A DNA stretch of 64,000 nucleotides from Verrucomicrobiaceae bacterium UBA1938. GTDB lineage: Bacteria > Verrucomicrobiota > Verrucomicrobiia > Verrucomicrobiales > Verrucomicrobiaceae. Under the pieces are notes generated by a model. It had not been told where the DNA came from, searched no databases, and was given only the letters and a program-made list of their open reading frames with translations. A program made the translations under genes and the position numbers. Below, piece after piece: positions 34,796 through 43,845 of this stretch (position 1 is the first letter of the stretch; each line of letters opens with the position of its first letter). The DNA is taken from NCBI GenBank assembly GCA_002336895.1, contig DDFC01000022.1, forward strand, positions 62,001 to 126,000, given 5' to 3'.

Positions 34796-35002
34796 CTACT
34801 CCTTCCACCTCATCATCACCAGCATCAACACCGCCCCGCTGGTCCAAAGCAGCCAGCTTTCGGTGATGAGATAGGAGCAGGCGAGCATGCCTGCCCCCAG
34901 TACCATTTTGACCACAGAGCCCACCGATTTGCCGTAGAGCAGAGCCGCAAGGCCGATGGCTCCGATGATAAGGGAACCGAAGAACTCAGAGGCAGTGGGC
35001 AT
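34796..35002 (-). CDS. Small two-helix membrane protein
   Basis: From ATG 35002 the product is 68 residues, nearly all in three short hydrophobic stretches (EFFGSLIIGAIGLAALLYG, VVKMVLGAGMLACSYLI, WLLWTSGAVLMLVMM). The phrase SLIIGAIGLAALLYGKS resembles a conserved group of tiny inner-membrane proteins without known function. It is 63 bp upstream of the CSD-DUF1294 gene on the same strand and may be cotranscribed. Confidence 0.65.
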   Translation of the reverse strand: MPTASEFFGSLIIGAIGLAALLYGKSVGSVVKMVLGAGMLACSYLITESWLLWTSGAVLMLVMMRWKE

Positions 35003-35062
35003 TTGAATCGAACACAGTTTCACTCCTCAGCCTTGCCGCTCTTTCCACTTCCCGCCCGGCCC

Positions 35063-36469
35063 TTAGCAGGACTTGGCGTGGAAGGAGAACACGTGCAGGA
35101 AGGTGCGGGCGATGATGGCCAGGTCGAGGTAGAAGGACCAGTTCTGGCAGTATTCGATGTCGGAGGTGACGCGGTGCTTGATCTCGCTGGCGTCGTCCAC
35201 CGGGCCGCGATGTCCGCGCACCTGGGCCAGGCCGGTCACTCCGGGCTTAACCGTGTGGCGCAGGGCATACTGGCTGCACTCCATGGCAAAGAGCACATCA
35301 TGCTCAGCCATGTGCGGGCGTGGGCCTACGACGGACATGTCTCCCAGCAGCACGTTCAGGAACTGGGGCATCTCGTCGATGCTCAGCTTCCGCATCAGCC
35401 CGCCACCGGTGAAGATGCGCGAGTCATTCGCACGTGCCTGCACGCTCTCCCGGCCGTGGTTCACCGTCATCGTGCGGAATTTGAAGATCTTGAACATCTG
35501 GCCGTCCGCGCCGGAGCGTGCCTGCTTGAAGAAGAGCGGGCCGGGTGAGAACAAGCGGTGCACGATCCACACCCCTGCACAGAGGAATGGCAGCACCAGC
35601 ACCACCACAGGCAGGCTGATGGAAATATCCAGCAGTCTCTTGAGGAAACGATGCGCGGGGCTCACCAGCGGATGCTTGTGCAGGCTGATCAGCTTCATGG
35701 GCAGGTACTCCGTGAGCTGCACCGCCCCCATGTCTCCCACGATCGGCTCCAGATCCACGGCCAGATGTGTGCCGTGAGATTCCGCGATGAGGCGGATCTT
35801 TTCCGTGCGTGCAGCATCTGTAGGCAGGCGCCAGATCAGCAGGTTCGGACGGCCCTGATTGAGCGCCTGCTCCAGCTGATGCTCCAGGAAAGACTCGTTG
35901 CGGGAGTTGTTTTCCACGGCCAGCACATCGCAGAGGTGGATGCCGAGCATGGCCTTGTTGGCAAACCACTGGCGCGTAGCCGCCTCGCTGCCCTCATCGC
36001 AGACCGCCAGGATGCGCAGACGCGGCTGCAGTCGCGCACCCAGGGCGCTCAGAAAGCTCATGAAGAGCACTTTTCCCAGCCAGAGACTGGGCCCCACCAG
36101 AGTGACGAAGAGCAGCAGCATCTTGCGGGAGACGTCGTAGTTCCGCCACAGGCCCAGATAGATGAAGAGCGTGAGCACCATGAAGAGCACCTGCCCGGCG
36201 CAGACCTTCAGCTTACGTCCGCTGAGAATCTGAAACATGTAGTGCCCTTCACGCGCACAGATGAGCATGTGCAGCAGCAGGCCGATGATTCCCAGGGCCA
36301 GCAGCACTCCGTCCTTGGATGGAGGGGCAAAAGCCATCACGGACATGCCAGGTTTCAGCAACTGGGATACGACGAACGCGACAAAGTAGGCACTGGATAC
36401 GGCGACTGCGTCCACCAGCACGAAAAATGGGGTCCATCCGCGAACTCTTTGGCTTAGGGCGTCTTGCAT
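35063..36469 (-). CDS. Polyprenyl-phosphate sugar-1-phosphate transferase (WbaP/WcaJ type)
   Basis: The product is 468 residues. The N-terminal third has about five TM helices, followed by a CoA-binding-like Rossmann domain (about 148-260; RLRILAVCDEGSEAATRQWF). The bacterial sugar transferase domain makes up the last 190 residues: FLKRLLDISISLPVVVLVLP, SPGPLFFKQARSGADGQMF, KFRTMT, RKLSIDEMPQFLNVLLGDMSVVGPRP and KPGVTGLAQVRG. These enzymes place a hexose-1-phosphate on undecaprenyl phosphate at the cytoplasmic membrane face, the first step of polysaccharide repeat synthesis. It is the probable initiating enzyme for the locus. It reads leftward, away from the large rightward array. Confidence 0.93.
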   Translation of the reverse strand: MQDALSQRVRGWTPFFVLVDAVAVSSAYFVAFVVSQLLKPGMSVMAFAPPSKDGVLLALGIIGLLLHMLICAREGHYMFQILSGRKLKVCAGQVLFMVLTLFIYLGLWRNYDVSRKMLLLFVTLVGPSLWLGKVLFMSFLSALGARLQPRLRILAVCDEGSEAATRQWFANKAMLGIHLCDVLAVENNSRNESFLEHQLEQALNQGRPNLLIWRLPTDAARTEKIRLIAESHGTHLAVDLEPIVGDMGAVQLTEYLPMKLISLHKHPLVSPAHRFLKRLLDISISLPVVVLVLPFLCAGVWIVHRLFSPGPLFFKQARSGADGQMFKIFKFRTMTVNHGRESVQARANDSRIFTGGGLMRKLSIDEMPQFLNVLLGDMSVVGPRPHMAEHDVLFAMECSQYALRHTVKPGVTGLAQVRGHRGPVDDASEIKHRVTSDIEYCQNWSFYLDLAIIARTFLHVFSFHAKSC

Positions 36470-36569
36470 ATGGGAAAAAGTCCGCCCTAGCAGCCATAAA
36501 TTCCAGAATACCTGGCCTTACATTCCAATCAGGATTGCTTTAGTCCGACCTCAGACAAACGGAAGTCTG

Positions 36570-38120
36570 TCACTTCATCTCTTTAAAACTCCACGGCACG
36601 AGCTCCGGGTGACGCACGCCCGATGCTGAGCGTCCTGAAGTGCTGCGCGAGGCAGTGGAATGTGTCAGCGCCAGCCCAATGCCCAGCACCACGGCAAACA
36701 GGTGTCTGATGGCATCGATCTGCAAAGGAAAGTCCACCAGCGCGTGAATCAGCACGGAGATCACAGCCACGGAGAGGCAGATCAGACCTGCCCGGCGATG
36801 GAATGACATTTCATGCTGCCTGGACGCAGGGGCAAACACCTGTCGCAGCGTGGTCAGCCAGCGCCTCAGAGGAAAGATGAGGAGCATTAAAAAGAAGCCC
36901 GCTCCCGGCCAGCCCCATTCAGCAAAAAACTCAGCGTAATCATTATGTGCATGACGCCAGTGCCCGACCTTCAGCAGAGGATCCAACGCGGTATAATGCA
37001 CCGACACCCACTCGAAAGTCCCCGGCCCGGTGCCTGTGGCTCCGTGATCCAGGCCTATTTTCAGAGCCATCACGAGCGCGTGTCTCCGAGCAGGATCGTC
37101 AAAACGGCGCTGGGCAAACACATTCCACCGCTCCAGCCCCACTCCAGCCCCACTGAGCCACGCCCCGGCCAGCAGCAGCACCACACCGATGCCTATGAGT
37201 GCCGCAAACCTCCAGCGGCCAAAGGGCAGCATGCTCAGATCCGGCTTCCAGGCCATGAGACCGCCGCCCACCAGCAGAAAAATCTCAGCGGCCAGCAGCA
37301 GGTGCCCCATTTTAGAAACATTGACACACACCCCGATGATCTGCACCATCACGGCCACCACCAGCAGGGAGAGCATGATCTGTTGTTTGAAGCTGCGCAG
37401 ACCGTTGCGCAGCAGCTTCAGGCACAGCCATACCCCCAGCGGCCAGCTCAGATTAAGGAAGGAGGCCGTGTTCCCATGATACCAGAAGAGGCCAAAAACA
37501 GAACTGGGTACGTGCGGCACCTTCCACAGCGCCATCAGGTCAGCAGATGAGTGAATGCAAAGACCAGCCGCCGCAGTGATGAACCCCGCCACAGTCACCG
37601 CCAGAGCCATGGCGATCCGGCAAGAGCGCTCCACGCCAAAATCCAGCGCCATCACCAGCAGCATGAGTGCATTGGAGACGGAGACCATCCCCTGCACTGA
37701 CGCGGCCTGATCCATGGTGCCAAACGCCACCCACGGACTGCGGTCCAGCCCCAGAATGGCTCCCGTCAGACGCTCGACCATCGCACTCGGAAAGCAGGTT
37801 ACCAGCCAGCCAAAGGCACACACGGCTGCCGCCAGCGCCCAGACGGACTTTTCATGCGCCCCGGGCCCCCGCCACTCAGACACCCGGGCTAAAAACCAGC
37901 AGCCAAAAGCGGCACACGTCAGCCAGATGATCATCACATGAGTGGTGCCCGGCAGCTTCATGTTGGAGCCAGGCAGCAGACAGATGCAGATCACCAGCAA
38001 CGTGAGGGAAATGTAACGAAAAATATTGTGGAGGTTGGCGATGCCCCATCCTGCCCCCAGACACACCCCTTGGTCAACCTTAGGGATTCGTAAGGAAACT
38101 AAGACATGCCTTAGCGACAT
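36570..38120 (-). CDS. O-antigen ligase/polymerase family membrane protein (WaaL/Wzy-like)
   Basis: From ATG 38120 the product is 516 residues with about 12 TM helices. A large extracytoplasmic loop holds the Wzy_C signature (MALKIGLDHGATGTGPGTFEW then GHWRHAHNDYAEFFAEWGWPGAG). HAHNDYxE is typical of O-antigen ligases and polymerases that act on lipid-linked glycans in the periplasm. A TTG at 38177 would extend it by 19 residues of poor quality. The gene is 100 bp upstream of the sugar transferase, same strand, probably one transcript. A second protein of this fold is encoded at 54927-56285. Confidence 0.9.
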   Translation of the reverse strand: MSLRHVLVSLRIPKVDQGVCLGAGWGIANLHNIFRYISLTLLVICICLLPGSNMKLPGTTHVMIIWLTCAAFGCWFLARVSEWRGPGAHEKSVWALAAAVCAFGWLVTCFPSAMVERLTGAILGLDRSPWVAFGTMDQAASVQGMVSVSNALMLLVMALDFGVERSCRIAMALAVTVAGFITAAAGLCIHSSADLMALWKVPHVPSSVFGLFWYHGNTASFLNLSWPLGVWLCLKLLRNGLRSFKQQIMLSLLVVAVMVQIIGVCVNVSKMGHLLLAAEIFLLVGGGLMAWKPDLSMLPFGRWRFAALIGIGVVLLLAGAWLSGAGVGLERWNVFAQRRFDDPARRHALVMALKIGLDHGATGTGPGTFEWVSVHYTALDPLLKVGHWRHAHNDYAEFFAEWGWPGAGFFLMLLIFPLRRWLTTLRQVFAPASRQHEMSFHRRAGLICLSVAVISVLIHALVDFPLQIDAIRHLFAVVLGIGLALTHSTASRSTSGRSASGVRHPELVPWSFKEMK

Positions 38121-38388
38121 CTGAACCCTGAATGAGTGGAGTTCTTCTAATGGAAGCGGATTCTTATGGAAGTTCAAGTCAGGCTGAGGGGGAGCAAGGA
38201 CTCAACCAATGGCGGCAGCTTGGGTAAATTTACTCAGTGTTCAATACAACACATCAAATTTGATTATGAAGGTGTGTTTTGACTCTGGAATCTCTAAGCG
38301 CCAATGTGTTTTGTTGCTTTCCCCGGCAGTCCCGCAGCTCCAGAGTCGCCTAAATCATTCCCTAAAAACTAAATACTCGATCTAATCC
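38121..38388. promoter_or_regulatory. Divergent leader/promoter region of the polysaccharide locus
   Basis: The 268 bases between divergent transcripts are markedly AT-rich near 38221-38280. GACTCTGGA (38281-38289) and TCCAGAGTC (38339-38347) form a 9-bp inverted repeat 49 bases apart, with two near-copies of GTGTTTTG between and before the arms. TTGACT (38279-38284) lies 17 bases before CAATGT, a mediocre sigma-70-like pair. Promoters for both directions must lie here; a structured 5' leader for the rightward operon is possible. Confidence 0.45.
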
Positions 38389-39384
<996 letters not shown>

Positions 39385-39409
39385 TCCCCCCACCCATTCT
39401 AAATCCCCT

Positions 39410-40789
39410 ATGAGAATTTGCTGCATTGGCGCCGGCTACGTCGGCGGACCCACCATGGCGATGATCGCCGCGAAGTGCCCCCACATCCGCGTGGATGTGG
39501 TGGACCTGAACGCCACCCGCATCGCAGCCTGGAACTCCGACGAACTGCCCGTCTATGAACCGGGCCTGGATGACCTCGTGTGCTCCGCTCGCGGTCGCAA
39601 TCTCTTTTTCTCCACCGAGGTGAAGGAAAGCATCAAGGCTGCCGACATCATCTTCGTGAGCGTGAACACGCCCACCAAGACCTTCGGTGTCGGCGCCCAC
39701 AAGGCGGCAGACCTGCGCTTCATCGAGTCCGTGGCGCGAACCATCGCCGAAGCGGCGGACAGCCCCAAGATCATCGTGGAAAAGAGCACCATCCCGGTGC
39801 GCACCGCCGAGGCCATCCAGACCATCCTGGCCTCCAGCGAAAAAGGCCTGGACCACCAGGTGCTCTCCAATCCTGAATTCCTCGCCGAAGGCACCGCCGT
39901 GGCAGACCTCAACATGCCTGACCGCATCCTCATCGGCGGTGAGCAGACGGAGGCCGGACTGGCCGCCGTGGAAAAACTCGTCAGCGTGTATGCCAACTGG
40001 GTCCCCCGCGAGCGCATCCTCACCACCAATCTCTGGTCCTCCGAGCTCTCCAAGCTGGTGGCCAATGCCTTCCTGGCTCAGCGCATCTCCTCCATCAACA
40101 GCATCTCCGCCCTCTGCGAAAAGACCGGCGCGGATGTGGACGAAGTGGCGCGCGCCATCGGTTCGGACTCCCGCATCGGACCCAAGTTCCTCAAGTCTTC
40201 CGTGGGCTTCGGCGGCTCATGCTTCCAGAAAGATGTGCTGAACCTCGTCTATCTCTGCGGGCACTTTGGCCTGCCGGAAGTGGCCGCCTACTGGAACCAG
40301 GTGATCCAGATGAACGACTGGCAGAAGCACCGCTTCTTTGAGCGCGTGCTGCGCACCCTCTTCAACACCGTCAGCGGCAAGCGCATCGCCGTGCTGGGCT
40401 TCGCCTTCAAGAAGGACACCAATGACACCCGCGAGTCCGCCGCCATCTACATCTGCAAGGACCTCATGGAAGAGCGCGCCAAGATCGCCATCTACGACCC
40501 CAAGGTGGAGGAGGAGCAGATCTGCCAGGATCTGGAGATCGAAAGCAACCACCCCGGCATCGAGTACACCGCCAGCGCCGCCGAAGCCGCTGCGGGGGCG
40601 CACGCGCTGCTCGTGCTCACCGAGTGGGATGAATTCCGCAAGCTCGACTTCGAAGCCATCTACAAGTCCATGGTGAAACCCGCCTGGATCTTCGACGGCC
40701 GCAGCGTGCTGGACCACGCGAAGCTGCGTCAGATCGGCTTCAAGGTGTACAGCATCGGCAAGCCCCTGCCGAGCGAGCTCCCGGCGTAA
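39410..40789 (+). CDS. ugd: UDP-glucose 6-dehydrogenase, eukaryotic-like form
   Basis: The product is 459 residues with N-terminal Rossmann motif CIGAGYVGGPT and the catalytic Cys271 in GFGGSCFQKD. The long conserved phrase WSSELSKLVANAFLAQRISSINS is also present. Comparison from memory shows it to be closer to animal UGDH (VVDLNATRIAAWNS, PIYEPGL-like and LNLVYLC phrases) than to the usual bacterial Ugd/TuaD type. It oxidises UDP-glucose to UDP-glucuronate with two NAD+. It is 25 bp downstream of the UDP-xylose synthase gene, which uses its product. Confidence 0.93.
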   Translation: MRICCIGAGYVGGPTMAMIAAKCPHIRVDVVDLNATRIAAWNSDELPVYEPGLDDLVCSARGRNLFFSTEVKESIKAADIIFVSVNTPTKTFGVGAHKAADLRFIESVARTIAEAADSPKIIVEKSTIPVRTAEAIQTILASSEKGLDHQVLSNPEFLAEGTAVADLNMPDRILIGGEQTEAGLAAVEKLVSVYANWVPRERILTTNLWSSELSKLVANAFLAQRISSINSISALCEKTGADVDEVARAIGSDSRIGPKFLKSSVGFGGSCFQKDVLNLVYLCGHFGLPEVAAYWNQVIQMNDWQKHRFFERVLRTLFNTVSGKRIAVLGFAFKKDTNDTRESAAIYICKDLMEERAKIAIYDPKVEEEQICQDLEIESNHPGIEYTASAAEAAAGAHALLVLTEWDEFRKLDFEAIYKSMVKPAWIFDGRSVLDHAKLRQIGFKVYSIGKPLPSELPA

Positions 40790-40826
40790 CGCGCCGGCCA
40801 GCAGAGAGATTGGAAACCAGAGCCCA

Positions 40827-40843
40827 TCACCGCGCTGCGGTGA
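40827..40843 (+). other. Hairpin between ugd and the exporter permease
   Basis: TCACCGC-GCT-GCGGTGA is a perfect 7-bp stem with a 3-base loop in the 90-base gap. No T run follows, so it is more likely an mRNA processing or stabilising element than a terminator. Confidence 0.35.
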
Positions 40844-40879
40844 CGCGCCACCCTGCACCCTCATCCCAAACCAAACGCC

Positions 40880-41752
40880 ATGGCCACTTCATGCCCCAGT
40901 CCTGCGGAACTCACTGAACGCACCTACTCGCCCGAGCCCCTGCTGGGGCATCCGGGAAAACTCCTGAAGGCTCTCGTCGATGACCTGCTGGCGGGCCGTG
41001 AGCTGGCCTGGCGTCTGTTTGTGCGCGATCTCAGCGCCCAGTATCGCCAGACCTGCTTTGGCTACCTGTGGGCCTTCCTGCCGCCTCTGGTTGCCTCTCT
41101 GACCTTCATCTTCCTCAATTCCCAGGGCATCGTGGAGATCGACACCGGAGCCGTGCCCTACGCGGCCTTTGCCATGATGGGCACGCTGCTCTGGCAGGGC
41201 TTTGTGGACGCCGTCACCTCCCCTGTCCAGACGCTCAGCGCCGCCAAGCCCATGCTGGCCAAGATCAACTTCCCCCGCGAGGCCATCCTCCTTGCAGGGT
41301 TCTACATGGTGCTCTTCAACTTCGCCATCCGCATGGTGCTGCTGGTGGGTGTCATGCTCTGGTGGCATGTGCCAGTCAGTGGTGGTCTGGCTTTCTTCCC
41401 TGTGGCGCTTGCAGGCCTCCTGCTCTGCGGCTCCGCCATCGGCCTGGCGCTGGCTCCCATCGGCACGCTGTATGGGGATGTGTCCAAGAGCATCCCCATC
41501 TTTGCGCAGTTCCTCATGCTGCTCACCCCTGTGGTCTATCCTGCCCGCACCGATGGCCTGGCCGGATGGCTCGCCACCTGGAACCCCATCTCTCCGCTGA
41601 TCGTCACCGCACGTGAGACGCTCTCCGGCCAGGATCTCACCCTGCTGCTTCCCTTTGCCATCGTCACCATCGCTTCAGGCCTGATCACGCTGGCGGGTCT
41701 CATCGCCTTCCGGCTGGCCATGCCGCACCTGATCGCCCGCATGGGTGGTTAG
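40880..41752 (+). CDS. wzm: ABC-2 type polysaccharide exporter permease
   Basis: The product is 290 residues with a cytoplasmic N-terminus and about six TM helices. It has the ABC-2 entry signature LFVRDLSAQYRQTCFGYLWAFLPPL and the C-terminal conserved LTPVVYP and NPISPLIVTARETL. This is the Wzm/TagG/RfbD type permease, which works with a Wzt ATPase to carry a completed lipid-linked polysaccharide across the inner membrane. The Wzt-type gene follows after 163 bp. Export by this route would make a flippase (Wzx) unnecessary, and none is seen. Confidence 0.92.
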   Translation: MATSCPSPAELTERTYSPEPLLGHPGKLLKALVDDLLAGRELAWRLFVRDLSAQYRQTCFGYLWAFLPPLVASLTFIFLNSQGIVEIDTGAVPYAAFAMMGTLLWQGFVDAVTSPVQTLSAAKPMLAKINFPREAILLAGFYMVLFNFAIRMVLLVGVMLWWHVPVSGGLAFFPVALAGLLLCGSAIGLALAPIGTLYGDVSKSIPIFAQFLMLLTPVVYPARTDGLAGWLATWNPISPLIVTARETLSGQDLTLLLPFAIVTIASGLITLAGLIAFRLAMPHLIARMGG

Positions 41753-41915
41753 TTCAGCGCCGGCACGATCCGGCGTCGGGCAAGCTCCAAGTTTCCACAC
41801 CCCTCCCCTTTCCCTAAGGGAAGCCTGCTGCATGCAGACGCCTCGAGGGGCTCATCCGGTGCGCGCCTGCCGCCCTGCAGCCTGCCTTTTTTAGAAACCC
41901 ACATCCCACGCTCTC

Positions 41916-43214
41916 ATGCTGACCACGATCACCCCCGTCGAAAAGCCGCTCAACGCCCCTCGTTCCGCCTCGGCTCCCGCCAGATCGGAAGAAGTGCTGG
42001 TGGATGTCCGCCATGTCTCCAAGAAATTCTGCCGCGATCTCAAACGCTCGCTGTGGTACGGCATGAAGGACGTGCTCAGCGAGATGAACCCCTGGCAGAA
42101 AAAATCCGCCGCCAGAAGCGCCGAGTCTCTGCCGGATGAGAGCGACCTCCGCGCCGGAGAGTTCTGGGCTGTGCATGATGTCTCCTTCCAGCTCCGCCGC
42201 GGCGAGTGCCTGGGCCTCATCGGCCACAACGGCGCGGGCAAGACCACGCTGCTGAAAATCCTCAACGGCCTTATCAAGCCGGACTCCGGCTCGGTGACCA
42301 TGCGCGGCAGGATCGGCGCTCTCATCGCCCTCGGCGCGGGTTTCAATCCCATCCTCAGCGGCCGTGAGAACATCTACATCAACGCCGCCATCCTCGGCAT
42401 CAGCAAAAAGGAGATCGACGAGCAGATCGACAGCATCATCGACTTTGCCGAGATCCGCGAGTTCATCGACGCCCCCGTGCAGAGCTACAGCTCGGGCATG
42501 CAGGTGCGCCTGGGCTTCGCAGTCGCCACGGCCATGAAGCCTGACGTGCTGATCCTGGATGAAGTGCTGGCCGTGGGAGACGCCGCCTTCCGCGCCAAAT
42601 GCTTCAAGCGCATCGGCTCCATCGCCAAGGATTGCGCCATCATCTTTGTCTCGCATGACCAGAGCCAGATGGCCCGCATCTGCACGCAGGCCATGCTCAT
42701 GGCCTCCGGACGCCGCCTCTACTACGGCACCACCGCCGAGGCCATTGATCAATACAACGCCGCGCAGGCCGCCAAGTCTGGCACGGCCTACACGCTGCAC
42801 ACCCACGAGGCCATCCAGTCCTTTGAGCTGCTGGAAAGCAGCCCGCCCAAAACAGTGCAGGCAGGCAGCCCGCTGACGCTGAAGATGAAAATCAAATCGC
42901 AGAAGCACCTGCCGGTGGGCATCGCTTTCATCAACTTCGTGGACCTCGCCGCCACCACGGTGGGCCAGGCGGATTTTTCCTCCCATCTGGAGGCCATTCC
43001 TGAAGGCGAGTCGGAAATCAGCCTGACGATAGACCGCGTGGATCTGGCCCAGGGCATCTATTCGCTGAACCTGGCCATCTTTGCCGGCAACAAGGTGGAA
43101 ACGCTCGTACACGGAGTCAGCTGCGCCCAGGTGAACGTGGCAGGGGCCCCCTACATGTGGTGCGCCTACAAGATGCCGCTCGGTGCGGTGAACGTCCAAA
43201 ACGCCCAGTCCTGA
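41916..43214 (+). CDS. wzt: ABC transporter ATPase with glycan-binding C-terminal domain (Wzt type)
   Basis: The product is 432 residues. The ATPase domain has Walker A GHNGAGKTT (Lys109), signature YSSGMQVRLG (from Tyr191) and Walker B LILDEV (Asp215, Glu216). An N-terminal insert (DVLSEMNPWQKKSAARSAESLPDES, written here only as a landmark near residues 52-75) precedes Walker A, as in other O-antigen Wzt proteins. Residues about 290-432 form a beta-rich Wzt_C-like domain, which in characterised systems binds the modified end of the polymer. This makes the exporter specific for the finished glycan. The 163-bp gap to the permease gene holds a T6 run at 41887-41892 but no convincing stem. Confidence 0.92.
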   Translation: MLTTITPVEKPLNAPRSASAPARSEEVLVDVRHVSKKFCRDLKRSLWYGMKDVLSEMNPWQKKSAARSAESLPDESDLRAGEFWAVHDVSFQLRRGECLGLIGHNGAGKTTLLKILNGLIKPDSGSVTMRGRIGALIALGAGFNPILSGRENIYINAAILGISKKEIDEQIDSIIDFAEIREFIDAPVQSYSSGMQVRLGFAVATAMKPDVLILDEVLAVGDAAFRAKCFKRIGSIAKDCAIIFVSHDQSQMARICTQAMLMASGRRLYYGTTAEAIDQYNAAQAAKSGTAYTLHTHEAIQSFELLESSPPKTVQAGSPLTLKMKIKSQKHLPVGIAFINFVDLAATTVGQADFSSHLEAIPEGESEISLTIDRVDLAQGIYSLNLAIFAGNKVETLVHGVSCAQVNVAGAPYMWCAYKMPLGAVNVQNAQS

Positions 43215-43221
43215 ACCCGCC

Positions 43222-43845
43222 ATGAAGTGGATCATCTTCGAGAATGCAAAGCTCGTGCTGGAGGCCGCGGCGGTCTTTGGCGCCGTCCTGCTTTTCCTTC
43301 TGCACCCTTCGGTGAAGAAGGCATGGCGTACCGCTTCCCTGCGCATGATCGTGGGTGCCATCGGCTTCCTCTTCATGCTGGAGGCGCTGGCGCAGATCAC
43401 CACGCGCAATCAGTACACCTATCCTCAGAAGCATGAGCCCTTCCCATTCACCCGCTGGGCCATGTTTGCAGGCTTCGCAGCCTCGATGGAGAACGGTGTG
43501 ATCTACGACTGGCGCGGCCTCACCACCACAGGTGCCGCTGTGGCTCTGAACCCGGCGCTTCTATACGTCACCCCCAACGCCGTGGTGCTCTTCACCAAAA
43601 CGCACTCCCTCGGAGATCAGCTCACCTCCGAAGGCCAGACGCCTGAACCGGTGATCACCAAGGCGTTGGATGCCTTCGCTCAAGGGCTGAAGACACGCTA
43701 CAACTCACTGCACCCTGAAGCCCCCGTCGCCAAAATCGAGCTGTGGAAGCGCACGCTGCCACTGCAGCGCGGTGCACAGGTGCCAGCCCCCTTCGCCACG
43801 CCCGGCAGCAGCCTGGTGTACACCTTCCCACCTGTCCGGTCATGA
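43222..43845 (+). CDS. Hypothetical membrane protein paired with the HTTM-DCC gene
   Basis: The product is 207 residues with two N-terminal TM helices (residues 8-30 and 45-65). A soluble extracytoplasmic-looking domain of about 135 residues follows. It is conserved in composition (RWAMFAGFAASM, VLFTKTHSLGDQL), but I recognise no family. Gap to wzt is 7 bp, and the stop overlaps the HTTM-DCC start (ATGA), so the two products are likely to act together. In size and topology it resembles the small companion of some HTTM proteins, which is only an analogy. Confidence 0.7.
   Translation: MKWIIFENAKLVLEAAAVFGAVLLFLLHPSVKKAWRTASLRMIVGAIGFLFMLEALAQITTRNQYTYPQKHEPFPFTRWAMFAGFAASMENGVIYDWRGLTTTGAAVALNPALLYVTPNAVVLFTKTHSLGDQLTSEGQTPEPVITKALDAFAQGLKTRYNSLHPEAPVAKIELWKRTLPLQRGAQVPAPFATPGSSLVYTFPPVRS

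Noticed and set aside
38211..38220. GGCGGCAGCT resembling the ops/JUMPstart element (GGCGGTAG)
   Set aside because: The core T is replaced by C, and the surrounding JUMPstart context is absent; one such match is expected by chance in GC-rich DNA.
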